Shown: piece after piece, positions 20,393-28,346 of the stretch
How positions within the stretch are numbered: the stretch's first letter is position 1
Layout: every line of letters begins with the position of its first letter
DNA from: Caulobacter sp. SLTY
GTDB lineage: Bacteria > Pseudomonadota > Alphaproteobacteria > Caulobacterales > Caulobacteraceae
Length of the DNA: 64,000 nt
NCBI RefSeq assembly: GCF_009905535.1
Contig: NZ_JAAALA010000017.1
Coordinates: forward strand, 30,776-94,775
Direction of reading: 5' to 3'
Notes under the pieces: generated by a model
The model's input: the letters and a program-made list of their open reading frames with translations, nothing else
Told to the model about the DNA's origin: nothing
Databases searched by the model: none
Program-made: the position numbers and the translations under genes

Positions 20393-21151
20393 ATGGACCT
20401 AGGCTTGAAGGGCAAGCGCGCCCTGGTCACCGGCGGCACGCGCGGCATTGGCCGGGCCATCGCCGATCAGCTGGCGGCCGAGGGCTGCGACGTGGCGATC
20501 TGCGCCCGCAACCCCGATCAGGTGGCCGAGGCGGTGGCGGCGCTGAAGGCCGCCGGGGTCAACGCCTGGGGCGAGGCGCTGGACGTTTCGGTCGAAGGAT
20601 CGCTGACCGGCCTGGTCGAGCGGGCGGCGGAGGCGCTGGGCGGGCTCGACATCTTCGTGTCGAACGTCAGCGGGGCCATGGGGCTGGGCAACGATCCGGC
20701 CGCCTGGAAACAGGCGGTGGAGGTCGACATTCTGCGCACCGTCGAGGGCTGCGAGGCCGCCGCCGCCCGCCTGCCGGACGGTGGCTCCATCGTGGTGATC
20801 GGCACCATCTCGGCGGTCGAGGTGCCCGGGCCGCGCCGCCCCTACGCCTCGGTCAAGGCGGCCCTGATCCCCTATGTGAAGAACCTGGCCCGCGATCTGG
20901 GCCCGAAGAACATCCGCGCCAACATCGTTGCGCCCGGGCCGATCTACTTCAAGGGCGGGGTCTGGGACATGGTCGAGCAGCATATGCCCGACCGCTTCAA
21001 GGCCACGATCGAGCGCAGCCCCCTGGGCCGCCTGGGCAAACCCGACGAGATCGCCAACGCCGCCGTCTTCCTGGCCAGCCCCCGCGCCAGCTACATCACC
21101 GGCGCCAACCTGATCTGCGACGGCGCGGTGACACAGCGGGTGGATTTCTAA
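20393..21151 (+). CDS. Short-chain dehydrogenase/reductase
   Basis: A 252-residue classical SDR. It has the cofactor motif TGGTRGIGRAIAD at residue 12, a catalytic Ser in VVIGTISAVEVPG and the YASVK catalytic Tyr-Lys pair. Its usual NNAG segment is changed to SNVSGAMG. GGGAGAAGAG precedes the ATG at 20393. It is similar to 3-oxoacyl-ACP reductase-like SDRs but has no fatty acid genes around it, so the substrate remains open. Confidence 0.93.
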   Translation: MDLGLKGKRALVTGGTRGIGRAIADQLAAEGCDVAICARNPDQVAEAVAALKAAGVNAWGEALDVSVEGSLTGLVERAAEALGGLDIFVSNVSGAMGLGNDPAAWKQAVEVDILRTVEGCEAAAARLPDGGSIVVIGTISAVEVPGPRRPYASVKAALIPYVKNLARDLGPKNIRANIVAPGPIYFKGGVWDMVEQHMPDRFKATIERSPLGRLGKPDEIANAAVFLASPRASYITGANLICDGAVTQRVDF

Positions 21152-21174
21152 CGGCGGAGCGAGGCGTTCCTAAA

Positions 21175-21243
21175 CTCTCCCCCCGCGAAGCGGGAGGAGG
21201 ACAGGTTTCGAGCCTAAGCGAGAAACCAGGAGGCGGGCCCCAC
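21175..21243 (-). repeat. About 67-bp intergenic repeat, copy 2 (inverted)
   Basis: The reverse complement begins GTGGGGCCCGCCTCCTGGT and ends CTCCTCCCGCTTCGCGGGGGGAGAG, matching the copy at 18230 in block order and spacing. It lies directly after the SDR gene. Confidence 0.6.
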
Positions 21244-21275
21244 CGGCGGCAGGGAGGTTCCTCCTGAAGCGGACT

Positions 21276-21340
21276 TGCCCCCCTCCTGCTCTGTCGCTCC
21301 CGCTCCAGAGCGGTCCTCCCCCCGCAAGGCGGGGGGAGAG
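21276..21340 (+). repeat. About 65-bp intergenic repeat, copy 3
   Basis: This is a more diverged copy, with CCTCCTG, GTCGCTC, CGCTCC and the closing hairpin CTCCCCCCGC-AA-GGCGGGGGGAG. It and copy 2 form a head-to-tail inverted pair between the two convergent SDR genes. The terminal hairpin could work as a terminator for the minus-strand gene. Confidence 0.55.
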
Positions 21341-21347
21341 TTGAGAC

Positions 21348-22307
21348 TCAGAACGTCTCCCCGACCATCTCCTCGCTCAGCTCCCACAACGCCTTGGCGT
21401 TGGCCGGGTCGATGGCGTAGCTGCGGACGCCGCCGCGCAGGCCGGGTTCGTTCTGCAGTTCGGCGAGGTGGCAGTCCTCGCAGTAGAGGCCGCCGACCTC
21501 GTCCGTATCGGCCACCACGGCGGCCCAGACCGAGGTGGCGGCGCCCTGCGGGATGGTCTTCCAGGAGAAGCCGGCGCCGGTCGAACCGGCCGGGGCCTGG
21601 GCGTTGATGCTGTCGATCATCTGTTGGGTGACTTCCGGCGTCATGTGGCGGCCCAGCTCGGTCTGGATGCCGCCCGGATGCACGGCCACGGCGCGGACGC
21701 CGCGATCCTTGTGCCGGCGGTCGAACTCCACCGCGAACAGGATGTTCGCCGTCTTCGACCGGCCATAGGCGCCGAACTCGGTGTACTCGGTGGTCTCGAA
21801 GTTCGGATCCTCCAGATTGACGTCCGAGAACCGGTGGCCGGCGGAGGCCAGGCTGACCACCCGCGAGCCCGGCTTCAGCAGCGACGCGATCCGATTGACG
21901 AAGACGAAGTGCCCCAGGTGGTTGGTGCCGAACTGGGTCTCAAACCCGTCCTCGGTCTTGCCGAACGGGCAGGCCATAACGCCGGCGTTGTTGATCACCA
22001 CATCGAACGGCCGGCCATCGGCGACCAGCCTGTCGGCGGCGGCGCGAACGCTCTTCAGCGAGGCGAGGTCCAGTTCGATCAGCTCCAGCGAGCCGCCATT
22101 GGCCGCCTGTTTGCGGACCGTCTCGGTGGCCCGGCGTGCCTTGTCCAGGTCGCGGGCGGCGCCGACCACTTCGGCGCCATGGGCGGCCAGGGCGCGGGCG
22201 GTCTCGACGCCAAGCCCGGCCGAGACGCCGGTGACGAGGATTCGCTTGCCCGACAGGTCGACGCCGGCCAGGACGTCGTCGGTGGTGGAGGTGGCTCCAA
22301 AGGTCAT
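21348..22307 (-). CDS. SDR-family oxidoreductase (retinol dehydrogenase/WWOX-like)
   Basis: The 319-residue enzyme is an NAD(P)-dependent SDR of the larger type. Motifs seen are TGVSAGLGVETARAL, NNAGVMACPF, catalytic Ser in VVSLASAGH and the YGRSK Tyr-Lys pair. A C-terminal extension with EDCHLAELQNEP is found in actinobacterial and proteobacterial homologues of this group. It is divergent from a TetR regulator with two dyad operators in the shared promoter region, so it is very probably that regulator's target. Confidence 0.93.
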   Translation of the reverse strand: MTFGATSTTDDVLAGVDLSGKRILVTGVSAGLGVETARALAAHGAEVVGAARDLDKARRATETVRKQAANGGSLELIELDLASLKSVRAAADRLVADGRPFDVVINNAGVMACPFGKTEDGFETQFGTNHLGHFVFVNRIASLLKPGSRVVSLASAGHRFSDVNLEDPNFETTEYTEFGAYGRSKTANILFAVEFDRRHKDRGVRAVAVHPGGIQTELGRHMTPEVTQQMIDSINAQAPAGSTGAGFSWKTIPQGAATSVWAAVVADTDEVGGLYCEDCHLAELQNEPGLRGGVRSYAIDPANAKALWELSEEMVGETF

Positions 22308-22363
22308 GTCTGTGCTCCCGGACCCTGCTCCCGCGTTGCCATTCGCCGGCCGCGCCGATAAAA

Positions 22364-22402
22364 CGGAGGGGGTCTCCGGTTAATATGCGGAGGGTGCCTC
22401 CG
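22364..22402. promoter_or_regulatory. Tandem CGGAG-N5-CTCCG operators
   Basis: Two equal dyads, CGGAG-N5-CTCCG at 22364-22378 and 22388-22402, lie 24 bp apart centre to centre. They occupy the 111-bp space between the divergent SDR and TetR genes. Flanking bases are also similar (ACGGAG..., GCGGAG...). TetR proteins commonly bind such 15-bp dyads and repress both promoters. Confidence 0.75.
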
Positions 22403-22418
22403 TTTATCAAGGAGTCGT

Positions 22419-22994
22419 TTGTCCGTGAGCTCGGAATCCGCGCGCAAGCCCCGTATCGACGGCCAGCGAAACCGCGAGCGCCTGCTGGAAGCGGCCAAGG
22501 CGGGGTTCGCCGAAACGGGGCCGGACGTCAGCCTGGAGGAGATCGCCCGCCGCGCCGACCTCGGCATCGGCAGCCTTTATCGCCACTTCCCCACCCGCGA
22601 CGCCCTGGTCGGGGCCGTCTATCGGCGCGAGGTCGAGGCCCTGGCCGCCACGGTGGACGGCCTGCTGATCGCCCACCCGCCGGGTGAGGCCCTGCGCCGC
22701 TGGCTGCATCTGCTGGTCGACTATGTGGCGGCCAAGAAGCTGATCGTGGCCGCCTTGTCCGGGCCGACGGACGAGCTCTACGCCGGCTCCGGCCAGCTGA
22801 TCACTGCCTCGCTGGACCGGCTGGTCGCCGCCGCCCGCACGGCCGGTGACGTTCGGCCGGGCATCGAGGCCAGCGACCTCAAGCGGCTGATGAGCGGCTT
22901 CTTCGCCGGCGCGGCCGAGCCCGGCTGGGCCGACAGCGCCCGGCGGCTGGTCGATGTGCTGGTGGATGGCCTCGCCGCGCCGAACCGGCGATAA
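22419..22994 (+). CDS. TetR/AcrR family transcriptional regulator
   Basis: A 191-residue repressor. The N-terminal HTH (RERLLEAAKAGFAETGPDVS, then ARRADLGIGSLYRHFPTRDA) is typical, and the C-terminal helices would bind an inducer. AAGGAG at 22409-22414 serves either TTG at 22419 or GTG at 22425, and both give nearly the same protein. The inducer is unknown. The target is inferred to be the divergent SDR gene and itself through the two dyads between them. Confidence 0.93.
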   Translation: MSVSSESARKPRIDGQRNRERLLEAAKAGFAETGPDVSLEEIARRADLGIGSLYRHFPTRDALVGAVYRREVEALAATVDGLLIAHPPGEALRRWLHLLVDYVAAKKLIVAALSGPTDELYAGSGQLITASLDRLVAAARTAGDVRPGIEASDLKRLMSGFFAGAAEPGWADSARRLVDVLVDGLAAPNRR

Positions 22995-23001
22995 CCGCGC
23001 G

Positions 23002-24033
23002 ATGACAGAGGTTCTGCCCGACGCCGCCCCGACCAACTGGGTCGACCGCCATGCGCCGGCGTCGCTGCGGCCGTGGCTGAAGCTGGGGCGGTTCGACCGG
23101 CCGGCGGGGATCTGGCTGCTGATGCTGCCCGGCTGGATGGGAATCGCCCTGGCTGGGTCAATGCAAGGACGTTGGCCGGACCTTGTCCTGATGGCGCAGT
23201 TCCTCGTCGGGGCGGCGCTGATGCGGGCGGCGGGCTGCGCCTTCAACGATATCGTCGATCGCGACTTCGACGCCCAGGTGGCGCGCACGGCGATGCGCCC
23301 GATCCCGGCGGGGCAGATCAGTGTCAGACAGGCCTGGGGCTTCCTGGTCGGCTGCTGCCTGCTCAGCCTGTTGATCCTGCTGACCATGAACCTCTGGGCC
23401 GTCGGACTGGGCGTCGCCTCGCTGGCTCTGGTCGCCGCCTATCCCTTCATGAAGCGGATCACCTGGTGGCCCCAGGCCTGGCTGGGCCTGACGTTCAACT
23501 GGGGGGCGCCGCTGGGCTTCGCCGCCGCCCTGGGCGGGCCGACGCTGCTGAGCGTCGCGGGCCTGATGGCCGAGCCGACGCCGCGCCTAGCCGAGCTCTG
23601 GCCCGCCGTCATGCTCTACGCCGGCCTCATCTTCTGGACCCTGGGCTACGACACCATCTACGCCGTCCAGGACCTGGAGGACGACGCCCTGGCCGGGGTG
23701 AAGTCCTCGGCCCGGCGGCTGGGCGAGAACACCACGCGCGGCGTGCTGGCCTTCTACGCGGTCTGTTTCGTGTTGGTGCTCAGCGCCGGCTGGCTCGGCG
23801 GTCTTGGCCCCCTGATGCTGCCGCCGCTGGCGGTGTTCGGCCTGATGCTGTCGCGCCAAGCGGCCGCCCTGCGGCTGGACGATCCGGCCGCCGCCCTGGC
23901 GCTGTTCAAGTCCAACGTCTGGGCGGGGGCGGTGCTGGTCCTGGCCCTGGTGGCCGGAGCCTGGCAGCCGGCGACGGCGGAGCGCGCCTTCCAGCTGGAC
24001 CTGCAAAATCCGCCGACGGCCTCCCCTCCCTAG
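23002..24033 (+). CDS. ubiA: 4-hydroxybenzoate polyprenyltransferase
   Basis: UbiA attaches the polyprenyl tail to 4-hydroxybenzoate in ubiquinone synthesis at the inner membrane. The 343-residue protein has about eight or nine helices and both aspartate-rich motifs: AFNDIVDRDFDAQVART and YDTIYAVQDLEDDALAGVKS. It starts at the ATG 23002, only 7 bp after the TetR stop. A longer frame from 22954 is inside the TetR gene. A ubiD-family gene lies 13 kb away at 37411. Confidence 0.95.
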   Translation: MTEVLPDAAPTNWVDRHAPASLRPWLKLGRFDRPAGIWLLMLPGWMGIALAGSMQGRWPDLVLMAQFLVGAALMRAAGCAFNDIVDRDFDAQVARTAMRPIPAGQISVRQAWGFLVGCCLLSLLILLTMNLWAVGLGVASLALVAAYPFMKRITWWPQAWLGLTFNWGAPLGFAAALGGPTLLSVAGLMAEPTPRLAELWPAVMLYAGLIFWTLGYDTIYAVQDLEDDALAGVKSSARRLGENTTRGVLAFYAVCFVLVLSAGWLGGLGPLMLPPLAVFGLMLSRQAAALRLDDPAAALALFKSNVWAGAVLVLALVAGAWQPATAERAFQLDLQNPPTASPP

Positions 24034-24057
24034 CCAAGCTGTTGCTCCGGACGCCAA

Positions 24058-24080
24058 TCAGGTGAACACTGATCACCTGA
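24058..24080. promoter_or_regulatory. Perfect dyad upstream of monooxygenase gene
   Basis: TCAGGTGA (24058-24065) and TCACCTGA (24073-24080) are perfect inverted 8-mers with a 7-bp spacer, 70 bp before the monooxygenase ATG. This is the size of a TetR- or GntR-type operator. No regulator gene is adjacent, so the binding protein is unknown. As a hairpin it is weak and has no T-tract. Confidence 0.55.
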
Positions 24081-24081
24081 A

Positions 24082-24095
24082 TTGACGCAGATCAA
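24082..24095 (+). promoter_or_regulatory. FNR/FixK-like box
   Basis: TTGACGCAGATCAA fits the FNR/FixK half-sites TTGAY-N4-RTCAA. It lies 55 bp before the monooxygenase ATG, a suitable place for an activator near a -35 region. Alphaproteobacterial FixK/Fnr sites upstream of low-oxygen genes often look like this. Confidence 0.6.
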
Positions 24096-24149
24096 AGCCA
24101 CACCGGCGGCTCCGCCCAGAGTGTGGGAAAAAGCCTGAGGGAGACGACC

Positions 24150-25676
24150 ATGCCAGAGGCCAAGGCCGAGCATTTCGACGTGCTGATCGTGGGGGCCGGC
24201 ATCTCCGGCGTCGGCGGCGCCTATCACCTGAAGCAGCAGTGCCCGGACCGCAGCTTCGTGGTGCTGGAGGCGCTGGACAGCTTCGGCGGCACCTGGCTCT
24301 CCCACACCTATCCCGGCATCCGCTCCGACAGCGACCTCTACACCTTCGGCTACCGGTTCAAGCCCTGGGTCGGGCCGCCGATCGCCACCGCCGCCGAAAT
24401 CCTCAGCTACATGGGCGAGGTGATCGAGGAGAACGATCTGGCCCCCCACATCCGGTATGGCCACCGCATCGAACGGGCCAGCTGGTCGAGCCAGGACAAT
24501 CTCTGGACCATCGAGGCGGTGCGCGAAGACACCGCCGAGCCGGTGCGGATCACCGCCAATTTCCTGTGGATGTGCCAGGGCTACTACCGCCATTCGAAGG
24601 GCTACACCCCCGACTGGCCGGGCATGGCCGACTTCAAGGGGACCATCGTCCATCCCCAGACCTGGCCCGACGACATCGACCTGACGGCCAAGAAGGTTGT
24701 GGTCATCGGCTCCGGCGCCACGGCGGCCACCCTGGTGCCGGCCATCGCCGACGACTGCGGCCACGTCACCCTGCTGCAGCGCTCGCCCACATACTTCATC
24801 CCCGGCCGCAACGAGAACGAGCTGGCCAACACCCTGCGGGAGCTGGACGCCCCCGAGGAGTGGGTGCACGAGCTGGTCCGCCGCAAGGTGCTGCTCGACC
24901 AGGCCAACTTCACCAAGCGGGCCTTTGAGGAGCCCGAGGCGGTCAAGGCCGAGCTGCTGGCCGGGGTGGCGATGTTCCTGCCGGCCGAGGCGGTGGAGCA
25001 GCACTTCACCCCCAGCTATCGCCCCTGGCGCCAGCGGATCGCCTTCGTGCCGGACGGCGACATCTTCCAGGCGGTCACGCAAGGCAAGGCCAGCGTGGTC
25101 ACCGACCACATCGACCGGTTCGTCCCGGAGGGCATCCTGCTGAAGTCCGGCAAGACGCTGGAGGCGGACGTGGTGATCACCGCCACCGGCTTTGACCTCA
25201 ACGTGCTGGGCGACATCGCCTTCAAGGTGGACGGCGAGCCGGTCGATTTCTCCCAGTCGGTGACCTATCGCGGGATGATGTTCACCGGCCTGCCCAACCT
25301 CGTCTGGGTGTTCGGCTACTTCCGCGCCAGCTGGACCCTGCGGGCCGACCTCTTGGGCGATTTCGTCTGCCGCCTGCTCAACCACATGAAGGCCAAGGGC
25401 GCGGCCAAGGTCGAGGTGGCGCTGCGGCCGCAGGACGAGGGCATGGAACTGCTGCCCTGGATGGATCCGGAGAACTTCAATCCGGGCTACCTGATGCGCG
25501 GCATGCACCTGTTGCCCCGGCGCGGCGCCAATCCCGAATGGCAGCACACCCAGGACTATTGGGCCGAGAAGGATGTGCTGCCCAAGGTCGACCTGGACGG
25601 GCCGGAGTTTCGCTATAGCGCGGGGAAACCGGAACCGGCGGAACGCCAGCGAACCCCGGCCGAAGGCTCGGTGTGA
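24150..25676 (+). CDS. Flavin-containing monooxygenase, Baeyer-Villiger type
   Basis: The 508-residue enzyme uses FAD and NADPH to insert oxygen into ketones or related substrates. It has the FAD Rossmann motif GAGISGVGGAYHL near residue 13, the Baeyer-Villiger fingerprint FKGTIVHPQTWPDD near residue 160, and the NADPH motif VIGSGATAATLVP. The ATG at 24150 has GGGAG upstream; a GTG-initiated longer frame from 24123 is less likely. It is a single gene behind a dyad and an FNR-like box. The substrate is not evident. Confidence 0.92.
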   Translation: MPEAKAEHFDVLIVGAGISGVGGAYHLKQQCPDRSFVVLEALDSFGGTWLSHTYPGIRSDSDLYTFGYRFKPWVGPPIATAAEILSYMGEVIEENDLAPHIRYGHRIERASWSSQDNLWTIEAVREDTAEPVRITANFLWMCQGYYRHSKGYTPDWPGMADFKGTIVHPQTWPDDIDLTAKKVVVIGSGATAATLVPAIADDCGHVTLLQRSPTYFIPGRNENELANTLRELDAPEEWVHELVRRKVLLDQANFTKRAFEEPEAVKAELLAGVAMFLPAEAVEQHFTPSYRPWRQRIAFVPDGDIFQAVTQGKASVVTDHIDRFVPEGILLKSGKTLEADVVITATGFDLNVLGDIAFKVDGEPVDFSQSVTYRGMMFTGLPNLVWVFGYFRASWTLRADLLGDFVCRLLNHMKAKGAAKVEVALRPQDEGMELLPWMDPENFNPGYLMRGMHLLPRRGANPEWQHTQDYWAEKDVLPKVDLDGPEFRYSAGKPEPAERQRTPAEGSV

Positions 25677-25804
25677 CAGGCCTCCCAGCCACAAGATATT
25701 GTGGGTGAACAAACCCGGAAGACGGCGCATTCCGCGATTCGGTCCGGGTCTGTTTCCTCCGTGTTCGGCCAAGGCTTAACGGAAGGCCGATCGGCGTTAA
25801 CCGG

Positions 25805-26521
25805 TCAGGTCTTAACGAAATAGCCACCCGGCGCCGAGGCCCAGGGAAATTTGACGATGCGTGGCGGCTTGCCGTCGAAGAACTCTTCCACCGCCTCGGT
25901 CTCGCCCGGCCATTCGCGGATGGCGAACTCGTCGAACAGCACGACGCCCCCGGTCAGGATGCGCGGCCAAAAGGCCTTCAGCGCCGCCAGGGTGGGGGCG
26001 TAGAGGTCCATATCCAGGTGCAGCAGGCTGATCCGCATGCCGGGATGGTCCGCCGTGTACTGGCCGGCCGTCTCGCAGACATCGCCATCGACCAGTTCGA
26101 TGCGCGGGCGGACCTGGACGAAGGCGTCCTTGTTGAAGGCCTCGACCAGGGCGAACAGGGTGTCGCGGAAGGCGCCGGGGTTCCAGCCCTCGGCGGTGTT
26201 GCCCACGCGGGCGTCGAGGCCGTCCTTCTCGCTGCGGTCGGCCAGGCCCTTGAAGTGGTCGAAGCCCAGCACCTTGCGGGTGCGGTCGCCGGGGCAGAAG
26301 GTTTCCAGGAAGCGGGCGAAGCTCAGGAGGGAGCTGCCCTTGTAGACCCCGCACTCGACGATATCGCCGGGCAGATCCTGGATCAGCTTGAACACCTCAT
26401 AGTGGGCGAAGGCCTTCATGAAGTGCATGCGCCGGGCGAAGCTGCCCAGGTTGGCGATCAGGTCGTGGTCGTCCAGGTGGCCCTTGAGCAGGCCGCGCAG
26501 GGTTTCGTCGGCGGGGATCAT
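25805..26521 (-). CDS. TylF/MycF-family O-methyltransferase
   Basis: The 238-residue SAM-dependent methyltransferase resembles TylF/MycF enzymes that O-methylate sugars. Visible features are IVECGVYKGSSLLSFARFLE (SAM site), KVLGFDHFKGLADRSEKDG, LLHLDMDLYAPTLAAL (metal-binding Asp region) and GGVVLFDEF. Its ATG overlaps the stop of the upstream dioxygenase as ATGA. It ends a three-gene operon with two PhyH dioxygenases, so it probably tailors a glycan, lipid or small molecule. Confidence 0.87.
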   Translation of the reverse strand: MIPADETLRGLLKGHLDDHDLIANLGSFARRMHFMKAFAHYEVFKLIQDLPGDIVECGVYKGSSLLSFARFLETFCPGDRTRKVLGFDHFKGLADRSEKDGLDARVGNTAEGWNPGAFRDTLFALVEAFNKDAFVQVRPRIELVDGDVCETAGQYTADHPGMRISLLHLDMDLYAPTLAALKAFWPRILTGGVVLFDEFAIREWPGETEAVEEFFDGKPPRIVKFPWASAPGGYFVKT

Positions 26522-27327
26522 GCGGGCTCCTCGAAGGCGATCAGCTCCGGGTGGAGCTGTTTGAAGGTGTCGAATCCGTCGACCCGGCGGTTGCGCCAGG
26601 CGCGGTCCAGGATGTCGGGGGCCAAGAGGTCGCCGAAGCGGACCTGGACCGAATAGCGGTGACGGGGGCCGGGGTTGCGGCCCGAACGGTGGACCAGCCG
26701 GTTGTGGAACAGGACCACGTCGCCCGCCGCCAGTTCCAGCGTCCGGGCGTCGGTCTCGAAGCGGGCCTGGAGGCCCTCGGCGATGAAGGCGTCGCGGGTG
26801 GCCAGCCGCCGGCCCTCGCCGTCGCGCTTGTAGCGTATGTCCACGGGCCACAGCCGGTCCGACGCATTGGGCGCGACCTCGATCGAGCCGTTGTGGGCGC
26901 CGGCCGGGGTGAGCGGCAGCCAGGCGGTGACGAACTGGCCCGAGAGCACGTTGTAGGGCGCGTCCTGATGCCACTGGAACCCGCGCCAGGCCTCCCCGGC
27001 CAGGTCCATGCGGAACACCGCGTGCTGCACCGGGGCGTGCAGCCGCTCGGCCCCCACCATATCCCGCGCCGCGGCGACCAGGGCCGGCTCGGTGACCAGC
27101 CGCAGGAAGACCAGGGTCTCGCGGAAGGCGTCGTAGACCGCGCCCAGCCGCGCCCGGTCGGCGGCGCGCAGCCGATCGACCAGGGTGTCGAGGTCGGCCT
27201 CGCCCGGCCCCTCCGGCGCCAGCATCTCGCGCAGGGTCTCGACCGCCTCCTCGATGAGGGCTGCCGGCATCAGGCGAGGATGCAGCCGAAGGAGATCGCC
27301 GGCGGGTTCGGTCATGCGGGCGAGCAT
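26518..27327 (-). CDS. Phytanoyl-CoA dioxygenase (PhyH) family protein
   Basis: A non-heme iron, 2-oxoglutarate-dependent hydroxylase of about 269 residues. The iron ligands are the HxD pair in GFQWHQDAPYNVLSGQF and the distal His in FHNRLVHRSGRNP; the Arg in RHRYSVQVRF would bind 2-oxoglutarate. ATG at 27327 has AGGA upstream and is preferred over the in-frame ATG at 27315. Its stop overlaps the methyltransferase start, and it begins 13 bp after the second PhyH gene. The two dioxygenases are only distantly alike. Confidence 0.86.
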   Translation of the reverse strand: MLARMTEPAGDLLRLHPRLMPAALIEEAVETLREMLAPEGPGEADLDTLVDRLRAADRARLGAVYDAFRETLVFLRLVTEPALVAAARDMVGAERLHAPVQHAVFRMDLAGEAWRGFQWHQDAPYNVLSGQFVTAWLPLTPAGAHNGSIEVAPNASDRLWPVDIRYKRDGEGRRLATRDAFIAEGLQARFETDARTLELAAGDVVLFHNRLVHRSGRNPGPRHRYSVQVRFGDLLAPDILDRAWRNRRVDGFDTFKQLHPELIAFEEPA

Positions 27328-27340
27328 AGCCAGGTTCGTC

Positions 27341-28282
27341 CTACTCGGCCTGATTGACGGCGTTGGCCTTGATCCGGGCCGCGCCTTCGCCGTCGAGGTC
27401 CACCCGCGTGTCCTGCAGGGCCAGCGGTCCCAGCAGCGAGGCATTCACCCGGTCCATCCCGGCGGGACCCGCCCCCTTGGCGAACAGGTAGCGCAGGGAG
27501 ATCCGCTCGTGGTCGGCCTCGTCCGGCTGGGTGCCGTGCAGGGTGCAGGCGTGCCACATGGCCACATGGCCGGTCCCGCCGGTCAGCAGCCGTTGGCGGC
27601 AGAGCATCTCGCGGCCGTCGCTGCGATAGCGCCAGGCGTCGCCCTCGCGGGTCAGGTCATGCGGAAACACCGAGGCGCCCAGCCGCTGGCTGCCCTCCAG
27701 CAGGAACAGAGGGGCGTCGGCCCGGGTGACCGGGGCGAGGTAGACGTAGAGGGTCAGGAAGTCCGCCTCCCGACCCTTGAAGTCGATCAGGTCCTGGTGG
27801 AAGTCGATGCCGTAGAAGTAGGTGACGTCCCGGTACCGCGGCTTCACATAGGCCCCGAGATTGTTGACCGGATTGCCGGCGATGCGGGCCTTCAGCCAGG
27901 CCGGGATGACGCTGGCCGGCACGCCGCAGACAACCTTGCGTTCCATCAGGCTGTAGCCCTCGCCCAACAAGGCGGTCAGGCCCTCGATGATGGCCGGGGC
28001 CTGTTCGACGAAGGCCAGCCGGTCCTCGAACCCTTCCAGCAGGTTGCGACCCGGCCGGGGGTTCACCCCGCGATGCTGCGGGTCGGCGTCGAACTCGGCC
28101 TCGCTCAGAAACAGCCCCTCGCTCCAGTCGCGGCCGGCCTTGAGGTCGGCCAGCAGGGCGGCGCAGGCGGCGGGGTCGAGGATCTCGCCGAACCGGTGCA
28201 GGCCCGTATCGGCGAAGTCCTCCGCCGGAGTCGCCGTGCGGACGGCGGTGTCGTAGCCCATCTTGCTCGAGCCGAATGCCAT
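27341..28282 (-). CDS. Phytanoyl-CoA dioxygenase (PhyH) family protein
   Basis: The first gene of the tailoring operon encodes a 313-residue PhyH-like hydroxylase. It has HxD in YGIDFHQDLIDFKG, a distal His in WHACTLHGTQP and an Arg in HERISLRYLF. N-terminal residues 1-60 are typical of longer members. Its promoter must lie in the 44 bp shared with the divergent methyltransferase gene. What it hydroxylates is unknown; proteins of this family act on lipids, osmolytes such as ectoine, and secondary metabolites. Confidence 0.87.
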   Translation of the reverse strand: MAFGSSKMGYDTAVRTATPAEDFADTGLHRFGEILDPAACAALLADLKAGRDWSEGLFLSEAEFDADPQHRGVNPRPGRNLLEGFEDRLAFVEQAPAIIEGLTALLGEGYSLMERKVVCGVPASVIPAWLKARIAGNPVNNLGAYVKPRYRDVTYFYGIDFHQDLIDFKGREADFLTLYVYLAPVTRADAPLFLLEGSQRLGASVFPHDLTREGDAWRYRSDGREMLCRQRLLTGGTGHVAMWHACTLHGTQPDEADHERISLRYLFAKGAGPAGMDRVNASLLGPLALQDTRVDLDGEGAARIKANAVNQAE

Positions 28283-28346
28283 GGAAGTTGCGTCCTAGCT
28301 GTCCGCCCGACGTGGTTAATTTGCCATGAAGCGGCTATGCGGCGCC

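Noticed and set aside
25761..25805. TTAA-containing stretch resembling CtrA boxes
   Set aside because: It lies between two convergent gene ends, where a promoter-binding site would have no target gene, and spacing does not match TTAA-N7-TTAA.
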